Source: Shewanella pneumatophori
GTDB taxonomy: Bacteria; Pseudomonadota; Gammaproteobacteria; Enterobacterales; Shewanellaceae
Assembly (NCBI RefSeq): GCF_023283895.1
Contig: NZ_JAKILB010000005.1
Span: 248,001 to 312,000, forward strand
Reading direction: 5' to 3'
DNA: 64,000 bases
In this document: positions 47,545 to 56,890 of the stretch, piece after piece
How the letters are laid out: every line of letters starts with the position of its first letter
Position numbering within the stretch: the first letter of the stretch is position 1
The notes under the pieces: generated by a model
Told to the model about the DNA's origin: nothing
The model's input: the letters and a program-made list of their open reading frames with translations, nothing else
The model's database searches: none
Translations under genes and position numbers: made by a program

Positions 47545-48399
47545 TTATTGCTTAGCTAAAAAGCGTAACCAATTTATCTCTTCTTGCCAGATCTCTGGCT
47601 GCACCGTTTCTAAAATCAGTGGGATCCCTTGCATCACTTCTAGCTTCATTAAGCTAGCAAACGCTTGTTGACCGATTTCGCCTTGCCCGAGGGATTGATG
47701 CCTATCAACACGGCTATTTAATGGCGTTTTACTATCATTTAAATGCATAGCCTTTAGGTATTGGTTACCAACGACTTTATCAAACAAATCGAAAGTTTGA
47801 TTACAGGTTTCATTGGTTCTTATATCGTAGCCAGCGGCAAAAAGGTGACAAGTATCGATACAGATTCCTACTCGAGACTTATCTTCAACACCATCAATGA
47901 TTTGCGCTAATTGCTCAAAACTATGGCCCAGATTGGATCCTTGGCCGGCAGTATTTTCAATTACGGCTGTCACACCTGAGCTGCAATCTAGTGCTAAGTT
48001 TATTGATTCACTGATCCGCGCAAGACACTCGTCAATTGGGATTTTTCGTAAGTGACTGCCAGGGTGAAAGTTCAATAAGCTCAAGCCTATTTGTTCACAA
48101 CGCTTTATTTCATCAATAAAAGCTAATCGTGATTTGTTTAATAGTTCGTTATCTGGATGACCTAAATTTATCAGGTAGCTGTCGTGAGGCAAAATAGCCT
48201 CCATTGGAATACTTGCTTCATCGCAGCGCTGTCTAAATAGTTCGATTTGCTCGGTTTCAAGCTCTTTTGCTTGCCAGCGGCGTTGATTTTTAGTGAATAG
48301 AGCAAATGCATTTGCGCCAATTGCGGCGGCGTTGAGAGGGGCGTTGGCTATGCCTCCTGAGGCACTGACATGAGCACCGATAAAATGGGTTTGTTGCAC
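47545..48399 (-). CDS. nfo: Endonuclease IV
   Basis: AP endonuclease of base-excision repair, with three zinc or manganese ions. 284 residues, TIM barrel: [33 protein letters not shown] (in pieces), [61 protein letters not shown] and LETVQP. Stand-alone gene on the minus strand. Confidence 0.97.
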   Translation of the reverse strand: MQQTHFIGAHVSASGGIANAPLNAAAIGANAFALFTKNQRRWQAKELETEQIELFRQRCDEASIPMEAILPHDSYLINLGHPDNELLNKSRLAFIDEIKRCEQIGLSLLNFHPGSHLRKIPIDECLARISESINLALDCSSGVTAVIENTAGQGSNLGHSFEQLAQIIDGVEDKSRVGICIDTCHLFAAGYDIRTNETCNQTFDLFDKVVGNQYLKAMHLNDSKTPLNSRVDRHQSLGQGEIGQQAFASLMKLEVMQGIPLILETVQPEIWQEEINWLRFLAKQ

Positions 48400-48533
48400 T
48401 TATTCTGTTCCTGCTATTTTTTGATAGTCATGCATTATGACATGTGGCTGGAGTGAATTAGCAATTTATCCTTGTTAATTATTTAGCTGTTTATATTGCC
48501 GTAGTAAGTGGTTGTTTACTAATTTAAATCAGT

Positions 48534-48547
48534 TTGATCTGTATCAT
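48534..48547 (+). promoter_or_regulatory. FNR/EtrA-like site before the hemerythrin gene
   Basis: TTGAT-CTGT-ATCAT matches the FNR model TTGAT-N4-ATCAA at nine of ten positions. About 95-105 bases upstream of the gene. Confidence 0.45.
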
Positions 48548-48640
48548 TAATTTCGCTTTTAGTTGTCTGCTATGTTGGGTGTTTCTTGTACGCTTTACTA
48601 ATATAAAAGATAGTGGGTGAGAATGAAGGTGGAGAAAACT

Positions 48641-49180
48641 ATGCTAGCAAGACTCATGCACGACCATAGGCATATCGCGAAACTGCTTACGGTTTTATCT
48701 GCAAAATATACTAAGCTCGCTGCTGGAGAGCCGATTAGTTACAACGTAATACGTGACATTGTTGAATATATGCAAAGCTATGCTGAACATAGTCATCACC
48801 CTTTAGAAGATATTATTTCAGAGTTGTATGGCAGTAAATTCCAATCGAACTCTACAGGTGAAACATTGTTGGCAGAGCATGAAGCACTAAGTGATGCATC
48901 AACATCATTGATGACGACCCTAAACCTTATTTTAAGTGACATTGTTGTATCTAAAGAACAGCTTGTGCTGGACCTTCAAAGCTATGTTCAGTTACAGCGT
49001 AACCACATGGAGTTTGAAGAATTGTCAGTTTTTCCTAAATGGAAGGAGGCTTTTACTGACAGTGACTGGCAGACAGTAACTGCTATGTGTAATGAGCGCT
49101 TAATTGATGATCCGTTATTTAATGAGAATGGCGCAGTGTTATTTGAAGAGCTTAGGGATTATTTAGCTGCAACGGAATAG
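48641..49180 (+). CDS. Hemerythrin HHE-domain protein
   Basis: Diiron, O2- or NO-sensing four-helix protein. About 179 residues from ATG 48641, which has GGTGGAG seven bases before; ATG 48623 and GTG 48617 are upstream alternatives. Metal-binding residues appear in LMHDHRHIAKLL, EHSHHPLEDIISELY, LAEHEALSD and NHMEFEELSVFPKW. This type (single domain, cytoplasmic) is common in Shewanella and Pseudomonas and has been linked to nitrosative stress and iron-sulfur repair. An FNR-like site lies upstream. Confidence 0.9.
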   Translation: MLARLMHDHRHIAKLLTVLSAKYTKLAAGEPISYNVIRDIVEYMQSYAEHSHHPLEDIISELYGSKFQSNSTGETLLAEHEALSDASTSLMTTLNLILSDIVVSKEQLVLDLQSYVQLQRNHMEFEELSVFPKWKEAFTDSDWQTVTAMCNERLIDDPLFNENGAVLFEELRDYLAATE

Positions 49181-49248
49181 TATTTAGTGGATTTAAATCA
49201 CTATCAGGGATGCACAAAGGGATTAATTCTGGGAAATGGCTGCAAAAC

Positions 49249-49277
49249 GAAAAAGAGCGCCAATGCGCTCTTTTTTA
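49249..49277. terminator. Bidirectional terminator
   Basis: AAAAGAGCGC / GCGCTCTTTT with loop CAAT and T-runs on both sides, between the hemerythrin gene (+) and the DUF3545 gene (-). Confidence 0.85.
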
Positions 49278-49292
49278 TGGGTTATGTAAAGA

Positions 49293-49478
49293 TTACATAA
49301 GGAGGCTGTCTAACTCACCATCAAAACCGTTGTCCATTTCTTGAAGTTCTTTTAGCAAGCGGTGCTTTTCTTTTAGTACTTCAATTTCACGCCATTTCCG
49401 CTTTTTGTTGGAGCTTCTCGAGCGGCTTGGTTTTTCAACAATACTATCTAGCGCACTACCATAATCAAGTCGATTCAT
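49293..49478 (-). CDS. DUF3545-family small protein
   Basis: 61 residues, charged: a basic stretch SRSRSSNKKRKWREIEVLKE followed by a helix KHRLLKELQEMDNGFD and an acidic end. The KRKWREIE...KxRLLKELxE pattern is that of DUF3545, small proteins in Shewanella and Vibrio of unknown role. A ribosome site (GAGGAGGTTGCC on the minus strand) lies before the ATG and is unusually strong. Confidence 0.75.
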   Translation of the reverse strand: MNRLDYGSALDSIVEKPSRSRSSNKKRKWREIEVLKEKHRLLKELQEMDNGFDGELDSLLM

Positions 49479-49655
49479 GGCAACCTCCTCTTGTTTATTT
49501 TGTTTTCAAATAAATAGCATGATTTTTGTTCATGGTGCAACTAAAATGTTTCAGAAATGTTAAATCAAGATGAAGTTTTAATGTTTTGGTTTAACTGCAG
49601 GGGAGTGAAATATGGTTATAACTTATAACAAGACTGGAATGCTTAACTGTAGAAA

Positions 49656-49688
49656 ACAAAAAAGCCAGTCAAAACTGGCTTTTTTAAG
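49656..49688 (-). terminator. Terminator of tal-pgi
   Basis: AAAAAAGCCAGT / ACTGGCTTTTTT with loop CAAA; on the minus strand it ends in a T-run. It lies 26 bases beyond the pgi stop. Confidence 0.88.
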
Positions 49689-49713
49689 ATAACTCATAAG
49701 GCGAGATTTAAGC

Positions 49714-51351
49714 TTAAATCTTTCCCTGTCTAAACAGGTTAATTAAACTGTTACTTGATGAGTCTAGTTCGTCAGCATTTTTATCGGCAGTGAGACGGTC
49801 TAGAACATCGTTGCCTAACTGCTTACCTAGTTCAACTCCCCATTGATCGAAAGAGTTTATCTGCCAAATAGCGCCCTGAACAAAGGTTCTGTGCTCATAA
49901 AGCGCGATAAGTGAACCTAATGTCGAAGGAGTTAACTTATCCATTAAAATGGTATTGCTTGGCTTATTACCCGGCATGACTTTGTGCTTGGCAATTAGCT
50001 GTTTTTGTTCATCACTCAGCTGGCTGCTCTCTAGTTCAGCCAATGCTTCTTCAAAGGTTCTACCTTGCATTAAAGCTTGAGTTTGGCCAAAACAGTTTGA
50101 AGCAAGCTGTACATGATGCTCTCCAACAGGATTATGGCTATTTAAAGGCATAATAAAGTCTGCAGGGATCAGTGCTGTACCTTGATGTAATAGCTGGTGG
50201 TACGCGTGTTGACCATTTGTACCTTCACCGCCCCAGATAATGGGTCCAGTGCTGTAATCAACATCAGTGCCATTTAGCGTGACAGATTTACCATTACTTT
50301 CCATATCAAGTTGTTGGAAGTAGGCTGGTAAACCTCTTAAGTAATGATCGTAAGTCAGAACCACATGAGACTGAGCATTAAAGAAGTTGCCATACCAAAG
50401 AGAGAGTAACCCCATAATAACCGGCATATTGTTCTCTAACGGGGTATTGGCAAAGTGCTCATCCATTGCATGAGCTCCGGCTAATAACTCTCGGAAATTA
50501 TCCATGCCGATTAGCAGAGCAATGGGTAAACCAATAGCTGACCAAAGCGAGTAACGGCCACCAACCCAATCCCACATCGGGAATATATTGTTGGCATCGA
50601 TTCCAAACTCAGTGGCTTTTTCAACATTTGAGCTAACAGCTACAAAGTGTTTAGCAACGTCTGCTTGAGTTGCACCTTGCTTTAAAAACCAGTCTTTAGC
50701 GGTAAGCGTGTTGGTTAACGTCTCTTGAGTGCCAAAAGATTTAGACGACATCACAAATAAAGTGGTTTGTGGATCGAGATTTTTTAGCTTCTCAGTAATT
50801 GATGTACCATCAACGTTAGCAACAAAATGACAATTTAGTTTACCAGTCCAGTATGGACGTAGTGCTTGCGATACGATCTTCGGCCCTAAGAAAGAACCGC
50901 CAATACCGATACTAACAACATCTGTGATGGTTTTGCCTGTATAGCCAAGCCAATCGCCTGATGTTACTGAATTTACGAACTCACCCATTTTAGCCAATGT
51001 TTGCTGTACTTCAGCGACAATATTATTGCCGTCAAGATTTATTACTTGATCAGCAGGAGCACGCAGAGCGGTATGAAGAACAGCCCTTTGCTCGGTATTG
51101 TTGATGATATCGCCGGCAAACATCGCTTTTATTTTTGATTCAAGTTGGCTTTCTTTAGCTAGCTTGAACAATAGAGACAATGTCTCGTTAGAAGCGCGGT
51201 TTTTAGAGTAATCGAGCAACAATCCACACGCTTGGGCTGACATATTGTCAAAGCGGTGTGGTTCAGTGCTAAATAGCTCACGCATATGCGGCAATGCTTT
51301 ACTGTGCTGCGCTAATGCTTGCCATGTGGCTTGTTGAGTGAGTTCAGTCAT
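49714..51351 (-). CDS. pgi: Glucose-6-phosphate isomerase
   Basis: Interconverts glucose-6-phosphate and fructose-6-phosphate. 545 residues: [14 protein letters not shown], the signature [19 protein letters not shown] and [18 protein letters not shown], and [24 protein letters not shown]. It follows tal by 17 bases, so the two form an operon joining pentose phosphate and Entner-Doudoroff/gluconeogenic flow. Confidence 0.98.
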   Translation of the reverse strand: MTELTQQATWQALAQHSKALPHMRELFSTEPHRFDNMSAQACGLLLDYSKNRASNETLSLLFKLAKESQLESKIKAMFAGDIINNTEQRAVLHTALRAPADQVINLDGNNIVAEVQQTLAKMGEFVNSVTSGDWLGYTGKTITDVVSIGIGGSFLGPKIVSQALRPYWTGKLNCHFVANVDGTSITEKLKNLDPQTTLFVMSSKSFGTQETLTNTLTAKDWFLKQGATQADVAKHFVAVSSNVEKATEFGIDANNIFPMWDWVGGRYSLWSAIGLPIALLIGMDNFRELLAGAHAMDEHFANTPLENNMPVIMGLLSLWYGNFFNAQSHVVLTYDHYLRGLPAYFQQLDMESNGKSVTLNGTDVDYSTGPIIWGGEGTNGQHAYHQLLHQGTALIPADFIMPLNSHNPVGEHHVQLASNCFGQTQALMQGRTFEEALAELESSQLSDEQKQLIAKHKVMPGNKPSNTILMDKLTPSTLGSLIALYEHRTFVQGAIWQINSFDQWGVELGKQLGNDVLDRLTADKNADELDSSSNSLINLFRQGKI

Positions 51352-51368
51352 TTTGTGGTCCTATTCCT

Positions 51369-52325
51369 TTAAGACGAAAGTTTGTCTTTTAGCATCACTT
51401 CAAGCTTACCTTGGTCGATAGCGAAGTTACGGATGCCTTCAGCAAGCTTTTCTACAGCCATTGCATCTTCATTAAATTCCCAACGGAACTGAGCTTCAGT
51501 CATATCAGCTTCTGGAGCAACGATTTCAGTGGCCGGTAGTAACTTTTGTACAATAGGAGTTGTGCTATTTTGCAGTTCTTCTAAAAGTGCTGGGCCAATC
51601 GTTAGACGGTCACAACCTGCTAGCTCAATGATTTCGCCGGTATTACGGAAGCTTGCGCCCATAACAACGGTATTGAAGCCATGACGCTTGTAGTAGTTGT
51701 AGATGCTAGTTACTGAAACAACGCCTGGGTCTTCGCTAGCTGAATATTCAAGACCTGTGTCTTTTTTATACCAGTCAAGGATACGGCCTACAAAAGGAGA
51801 GATCAGGTATACGCCAGCTTCTGCACATGCACGAGCTTGTGCAAAGCTAAATAGCAAGGTTAAGTTACAGTTGATACCTTCTTGCTCAAGCTGTTTAGCA
51901 GCGCAAATACCTTCCCAAGTAGAAGCAAGTTTAATTAGAATGCGAGACTTATCAATACCAGCTTCTTGGTATAATTTTATTAGCTTATGTGCTTTAGCAA
52001 TTGAGCCTTCTTTATCGAAAGATAGGCGTGCATCAACCTCGGTAGAAATACGGCCAGGAACAATCTTTAAGATCTCTAAACCGATATTAACTGCAAGCTT
52101 GTCCCCAGCATCTTCAATTTGCTGTGCAAGATCATCACTTTGGCTTTTAGCCCAGCTGATGGCGTTTTCGATTAGGCCACTGTACTCAGGAATTTCAGAT
52201 GCTTTTAAAATAAGAGACGGATTGGTGGTTGCGTCTTCTGGCTGGTAACGTTTTATGGCTTCAATATCGCCAGTGTCGGCAACGATGGTAGTGAAAGGTT
52301 TGAGTTGTTCTAATGTGTTGGCCAT
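51369..52325 (-). CDS. tal: Transaldolase
   Basis: Pentose phosphate enzyme. 318 residues: [22 protein letters not shown], the Schiff-base lysine in [24 protein letters not shown], and [15 protein letters not shown]. First gene of tal-pgi. Confidence 0.98.
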   Translation of the reverse strand: MANTLEQLKPFTTIVADTGDIEAIKRYQPEDATTNPSLILKASEIPEYSGLIENAISWAKSQSDDLAQQIEDAGDKLAVNIGLEILKIVPGRISTEVDARLSFDKEGSIAKAHKLIKLYQEAGIDKSRILIKLASTWEGICAAKQLEQEGINCNLTLLFSFAQARACAEAGVYLISPFVGRILDWYKKDTGLEYSASEDPGVVSVTSIYNYYKRHGFNTVVMGASFRNTGEIIELAGCDRLTIGPALLEELQNSTTPIVQKLLPATEIVAPEADMTEAQFRWEFNEDAMAVEKLAEGIRNFAIDQGKLEVMLKDKLSS

Positions 52326-52554
52326 GGGTCTTACATCCTTACTCTTTGAACAGCATAGAATTGGACAATTAATTTAGTAGCTATTAAAAGCCATTTTAAT
52401 CAACATTCCAACCATATATGAAAAAAAATTACACAAAAGTTGCTGAAAATCATTTAAACGCACTTTTTTTGTAATCTAACTACAAGATTTTGCTAAGAAT
52501 TGGTGTTCGGTAAAAGTTTAATTCAGAAGTATAGCGTTTTTATGAAAGTTCAAA

Positions 52555-52590
52555 ACTAAAAAAGCTCACGATTGTGACAACCGTGAGCCT
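52555..52590 (-). terminator. Terminator of the OmpA-family gene
   Basis: GCTCACG / CGTGAGC around a ten-base loop; on the minus strand it is followed by TTTTTT. Confidence 0.75.
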
Positions 52591-52610
52591 TGTTCAGAAT
52601 GCTAATTAGC

Positions 52611-53708
52611 TTATTTTAGAACAGCAGCCTTCTCTGTTCCGGTAACATGTGCTTCTATACGTCGGTTAACGCGATTAGCTTCTGCTGAGCTACCTTCGAT
52701 TAACGGTTGAGTAATACCAAAACCTTTAGAAGTCACTTTTGCCGGAGCAACGCCATACTGATTAATTAAAATATCAGCTACAGCTGCAGCGCGGCGCTCA
52801 GATAACTTCATATTGTAAGCTGGGCTACCAGTGTTAGAGGCGTGACCTGAAATCAATACTTTTGCATCAGGGTGTTGATTGATAAAGTCTGCTAACACCT
52901 TAATGTCGCCAAGCGATGAGGGTTCTACTTTTGCTGAGTTATTTTTGAAGTTAGCTTCTAGGTCAAAGGTGTATTCAGTTTCTTCGTAAATAGTACAGCC
53001 ATAGTTGTCAACTTGGTGGGTAGACGGCGTATTTGGACATTGGTCCATATCGTCATTTACGCCATCATTGTCTGAGTCTGTAACAATTAATGGTGCGACA
53101 ACAGGGGCTGGTTTTGCTTTGCTACCAAAGCGATAGCTGAGCTCTAGACCCCAATAGTTGCTTTCCATTTCAAGCGTTTTCCACTTGTCTTCATCAAGGT
53201 TTTCATAGCGGCGGTATTTCGCTTGGATCTTCAGGTTATCAGTAATGTTATAACCAATACCTGCGCCAACGTACGGTGCAACACCATTGTCACTATAGTA
53301 TTCAGCACCCCACTGCTTGTTATTAGAAATAATGTAGTTAAAAGCACCTGCTTCGGCTGACAAACTCCAGTCACCAGCAAAAGGCCAGAATGCCACTAGA
53401 CCAAGGTTCATACCCTTAGCCCCTACATCGTTTAGCTTGTTTGAGTAGTCGACCCATTGAGCTCGACCAAGATCTCGATAGCCTAGCTCTACGCCGAAAT
53501 AGTCGTTGAATAGATAACCTGCAAATACGTCCCATGCATAAGGATCATCTTCACCACAGGTCTTCATGGTTTTTTGGTCACAATTAGGTTGGTAGTTGTT
53601 GATGCCGACACCGCCACCTACATACCAGGGGCTCATGCCGTCAGCTGCGCTAGCAGCAAAAGGTAACATCGAAGTAAGCAGAACTGCTTTGAGTGTATTG
53701 TTCATCAT
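52611..53708 (-). CDS. OmpA-family outer-membrane protein
   Basis: 365 residues: signal peptide (LLTSMLPFAASA), an eight-strand beta-barrel domain (GMSPWYVGGGVGINNYQP to LELSYRFGSK, about 22-200), a calcium-binding thrombospondin-type repeat DSDNDGVNDDMDQCPNTP, and a C-terminal peptidoglycan-binding OmpA domain (ISGHASNTGSPAYNMKLSERRAAAV, in pieces). Links outer membrane to cell wall and may be a slow porin. Two adjacent ATGs (53708, 53705) make the start uncertain by one codon. Confidence 0.94.
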   Translation of the reverse strand: MMNNTLKAVLLTSMLPFAASAADGMSPWYVGGGVGINNYQPNCDQKTMKTCGEDDPYAWDVFAGYLFNDYFGVELGYRDLGRAQWVDYSNKLNDVGAKGMNLGLVAFWPFAGDWSLSAEAGAFNYIISNNKQWGAEYYSDNGVAPYVGAGIGYNITDNLKIQAKYRRYENLDEDKWKTLEMESNYWGLELSYRFGSKAKPAPVVAPLIVTDSDNDGVNDDMDQCPNTPSTHQVDNYGCTIYEETEYTFDLEANFKNNSAKVEPSSLGDIKVLADFINQHPDAKVLISGHASNTGSPAYNMKLSERRAAAVADILINQYGVAPAKVTSKGFGITQPLIEGSSAEANRVNRRIEAHVTGTEKAAVLK

Positions 53709-54215
53709 TCAAAATCCTTATGTTTTATTTATAAAACTCCTCCGTCTGTTAGAATTTATTCTAAACAGAGCCAGCACTTATCACGGAGTTCCTTTATATT
53801 TTAGCTGGCTGACACTATTATCTGTTGCAAATGTAATATTTTCCACTTTAATTGCAAAATATTATGTAGCCTTAAAGTTGCAAATTGTCGCTTTTGCAAG
53901 TTTCTATCTTTGATTTAACTCAATCAAACATCTAATTCGGTTCAATTTTAAGTCGCTAAAAGTCAATTTTGGTTATAGATATATTATTTTTCAATATCTG
54001 CAGGCTAGCCTTGAAAGGTTATAAAACGATAGAAATTTCAAATTTGTCCATCATTTGTAATTTATTTACTTAAATCTGCGGCATATTTGAATGAAAACTG
54101 GCTGTTTATGTAGTCGAATATCATTATATTGCATGTATATGCAGTGTTAATTTGGTTAATATGCTTGACGGCTTATAAAGATTGATGTGATGTGGTTGTC
54201 AGGTAAATGAGAAAC

Positions 54216-54231
54216 TGTGATCTATATCGCT
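54216..54231 (+). promoter_or_regulatory. CRP-like half-palindrome before the AGCS symporter
   Basis: TGTGATCTATATCGCT keeps the left half and centre of a CRP site; the right half is TCGCT rather than TCACA. About 190 bases upstream of the gene. Confidence 0.35.
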
Positions 54232-54350
54232 CGGGATTAAAGAGATGCTATGCTATTTTGCTGCGCGGAATGCAGCAGGCGTGATGTAACTTTTTCACGT
54301 TTAAGATAATCTGAAAATAAAATCTGCTGTTATTTAAATACTTTATGAAG

Positions 54351-54404
54351 GACAAACACAGGATAAACCTAATCCAGTGTTCGACCCGCTAGATTATGTT
54401 TGTC
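54351..54404 (+). promoter_or_regulatory. Structured leader of the AGCS symporter gene
   Basis: GACAAACA (54351-54358) is a perfect inverted repeat of TGTTTGTC (54397-54404). Inside it ACAC-A-GGAT pairs with ATCC-A-GTGT (54356-54380). A rival pairing of CCC (54384-54386) with GGG at the ribosome site is possible. A translational control element is a plausible inference. Confidence 0.35.
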
Positions 54405-54421
54405 ATGGGGATTGAAATTAT

Positions 54422-55891
54422 ATGATAGAAACGACGGTTAATTTTCTCAATGCGTTGCTTTGGGGAAAGCTTTTAGTTTACGGACTGGTTGGTGCCGGCC
54501 TGTACTTTACAATTCGACTGGCATTCATTCAGATCACGCATTTTAAGCATTCTGGTGAGATCATGCTTAAGAGTCGACAAGGTGAGAGCAAAGGTGGTCT
54601 TTCATCTTTCCAAGTATTTTGTACCAGTATGGCGGCTCGCGTTGGTGCGGGTAATATGGCTGGTGTTGCTGTTGCGATTGGTGCGGCAGGACCAGGCGCA
54701 GTGTTTTGGATGTGGTTGATTGCTGTGCTTGGTATGGCAACCGCGATGGTTGAGTCTACTTTAGCGCAGGTCTATAAAGTCCGTGATGAAGATGGTCAGT
54801 ATCGTGGTGGTCCTTCATATTACATGGAAAAAGGTCTTGGCCAGCGTTGGATGGGGATTTTATTCTCAGTATTCCTAATTATTGCTTTTGGCCTTGTATT
54901 CAATGCCGTACAAGCAAATACAATTACCGGTGCAATGACGCAAGTGTTTGGCTTTGACCCAATGTATGTGGGTATTGCTATTGTGGTGGTTAGCGCATTT
55001 GTGATTATGGGCGGCTTGCGTAAAGTTGCGAAAGTTTCTGAAATTGTTGTGCCTGTGATGGCCATTGCTTATATCTTGATTGCGTTTGTTGTTGTTGCAA
55101 TGAACCTTGAAAAGCTTCCAGATGTATTCATGTTGGTTATTAGAAGTGCATTCGGTCTACAAGAAGTGGTTGCTGGTGGTGTGGCATACACTATCGCTCA
55201 AGCTATGCAAGCCGGTATTGCTCGTGGCTTGTTCTCAAACGAAGCGGGTATGGGTAGTGCTGCAAACGTTGCAGCAAGTGCATCACCAAATCCAAATCAC
55301 CCTGCATCACAAGGATTTGTGCAAATGATGGGTGTTTTTGTTGATACTATTGTTATTTGTACTGCCACTGCAGCAATTATTTTACTTGCAGGCGATATGG
55401 GCACAAGTAGTGATGGTATTAAGCTAACGATTGATGCTTTAAGTGAGCATGTAGGTACTTGGGGCGGTGGATTTATCGCACTGGCTATTTTACTGTTTTG
55501 TTTTACCTCTATTATTGCAAACTACTCGTACGCAGAAACAAACGTTATTTTCCTATCGGGTAACAGTAAAAAAGCACTACCAATATTCAGAGTTTGTGTA
55601 TTGGGCATGGTAATGTTTGGTGCAGTAGCCAAAATTGGCCTTGTATGGAACCTTGCCGATGTGTCTATGGGTCTTATGGCGACGGTAAACATTATCGCAC
55701 TGCTGTTACTGTCGGGCTTAGCTATTCGCGTTATTAACGACTACCGTCAGCAGCTTAAAAGTGGTAAAACGCCGACTTTCGATGCCAGTAAGTTCCCTGA
55801 GTTAGCTAACTTAGAAGGCGATATCTGGACGAGTAAGACTGTGGCAGAAGAGATCCGCGCACAAGAAGTCGCTCACGATACTCGCTCTTAA
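54422..55891 (+). CDS. AGCS-family sodium:alanine/glycine symporter
   Basis: 489 residues with about ten or eleven membrane segments. AGCS signatures: FCTSMAARVGAGNMAGVAVAI, GGPSYYMEKGLG, ARGLFSNEAGMGSAANVAASA and FTSIIANYSYAETN. It takes up alanine or glycine with Na+. Starts at ATG 54422; GGGGA lies ten bases before, a rather long spacing. Confidence 0.94.
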   Translation: MIETTVNFLNALLWGKLLVYGLVGAGLYFTIRLAFIQITHFKHSGEIMLKSRQGESKGGLSSFQVFCTSMAARVGAGNMAGVAVAIGAAGPGAVFWMWLIAVLGMATAMVESTLAQVYKVRDEDGQYRGGPSYYMEKGLGQRWMGILFSVFLIIAFGLVFNAVQANTITGAMTQVFGFDPMYVGIAIVVVSAFVIMGGLRKVAKVSEIVVPVMAIAYILIAFVVVAMNLEKLPDVFMLVIRSAFGLQEVVAGGVAYTIAQAMQAGIARGLFSNEAGMGSAANVAASASPNPNHPASQGFVQMMGVFVDTIVICTATAAIILLAGDMGTSSDGIKLTIDALSEHVGTWGGGFIALAILLFCFTSIIANYSYAETNVIFLSGNSKKALPIFRVCVLGMVMFGAVAKIGLVWNLADVSMGLMATVNIIALLLLSGLAIRVINDYRQQLKSGKTPTFDASKFPELANLEGDIWTSKTVAEEIRAQEVAHDTRS

Positions 55892-55914
55892 TCTGTAACA
55901 GTTATTAGCACAAT

Positions 55915-55949
55915 CTAAAAAACCACGCTTTTAAAGCGTGGTTTTTTTG
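55915..55949 (+). terminator. Terminator of the AGCS gene
   Basis: AAAACCACGCTTT / AAAGCGTGGTTTT with a very short loop and a T-run of seven. Confidence 0.9.
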
Positions 55950-56004
55950 TTTTTGATCAGTATGATTGTCATAGCTTAACAATATCTATTTAAAGGACTT
56001 AGCG

Positions 56005-56778
56005 ATGCTGATTCTTGTTTCCCCTGCTAAAACACTAGATTTTGATAATCCAGCTGGCACTGATAGTTATTCAATGCCAACGCTGTTAGATCAAAGTGAA
56101 CAACTTATTGAAGTATGCCGTCAGTTAACGCCGACAGATATTGCGACCCTAATGAAAGTGAGCGATAAAATTGCTGGCTTAAACGTAGCGAGATTTAGCT
56201 CTTGGGATAAAGAGTTCACCCCTGAAAATGCTAAACAGGCAGTATTTGCTTTTCGAGGTGATGTATATACCGGACTTGATGCAGATACTCTGTCAGAAGC
56301 AAGCTTACAAAAAGCGCAAACACAGTTACGAATTTTGTCTGGGCTTTATGGCTTATTAAAGCCTTTAGACTTGATGCAGGCCTATCGTTTAGAGATGGGA
56401 ACCCGTTTGGCTAATGATAGAGGCACTAACCTGTATCAGTTTTGGGGTGATATCATCACAGATGAATTGAACCAAACGATTAAAGAGCAGGGCGATGAGT
56501 TTATTATTAACTTAGCCTCTAATGAATATTTCAAGGCGGTTAAGCCTAAAAAGCTAAGCGCAAACTTAATCACTCCGGTATTTAAAGACTGCAAGAATGG
56601 CCAATATAAAGTGATTAGCTTTTTTGCCAAGAAAGCTCGTGGCATGATGGTGCGCTATATTCTTGATAACGATGTTACTTCACTTGAGGCACTAACCCAG
56701 TTTGATACAGCGGGTTATTATTATAGCGAAAAAGACTCGACAGTTAACGAACCTGTGTTTTTACGTGAAGAGCAGTAG
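56005..56778 (+). CDS. yaaA: Peroxide-stress protein YaaA
   Basis: Lowers free iron under hydrogen peroxide stress; binds DNA. 257 residues with the family start [16 protein letters not shown], then [54 protein letters not shown] and the C-terminal [14 protein letters not shown]. Starts at ATG 56005. Confidence 0.95.
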   Translation: MLILVSPAKTLDFDNPAGTDSYSMPTLLDQSEQLIEVCRQLTPTDIATLMKVSDKIAGLNVARFSSWDKEFTPENAKQAVFAFRGDVYTGLDADTLSEASLQKAQTQLRILSGLYGLLKPLDLMQAYRLEMGTRLANDRGTNLYQFWGDIITDELNQTIKEQGDEFIINLASNEYFKAVKPKKLSANLITPVFKDCKNGQYKVISFFAKKARGMMVRYILDNDVTSLEALTQFDTAGYYYSEKDSTVNEPVFLREEQ

Positions 56779-56849
56779 ATCACTGATTTAGCAACTGCAC
56801 TCGTAATATAGATCTCATTCAAGTAGTCATTTTGATTACTAGCGTGTTT

Positions 56850-56879
56850 ACAAAAAAGCAGCCAGATGGCTGCTTTTCT
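56850..56879. terminator. Bidirectional terminator
   Basis: AAAAGCAGCC / GGCTGCTTTT around AGAT, between yaaA and the convergent peptidase gene. Confidence 0.85.
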
Positions 56880-56890
56880 ATTGCTGAAAT

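Larger units (their letters stand above)
53709..54421. other. 713-base gap between the OmpA-family gene and the AGCS symporter
   Basis: No gene seen. It is AT-rich and holds a CRP-like site (54216), a hairpin TGCTGC/GCAGCA (54259-54277) and a structured leader (54351-54404). I looked for a glycine riboswitch, common before such symporters, and did not find its conserved core. Confidence 0.5.

Noticed and set aside
53709..54421. Glycine riboswitch before the AGCS symporter
   Set aside because: Expected by analogy with Vibrio, but the conserved core segments of that riboswitch are not found.
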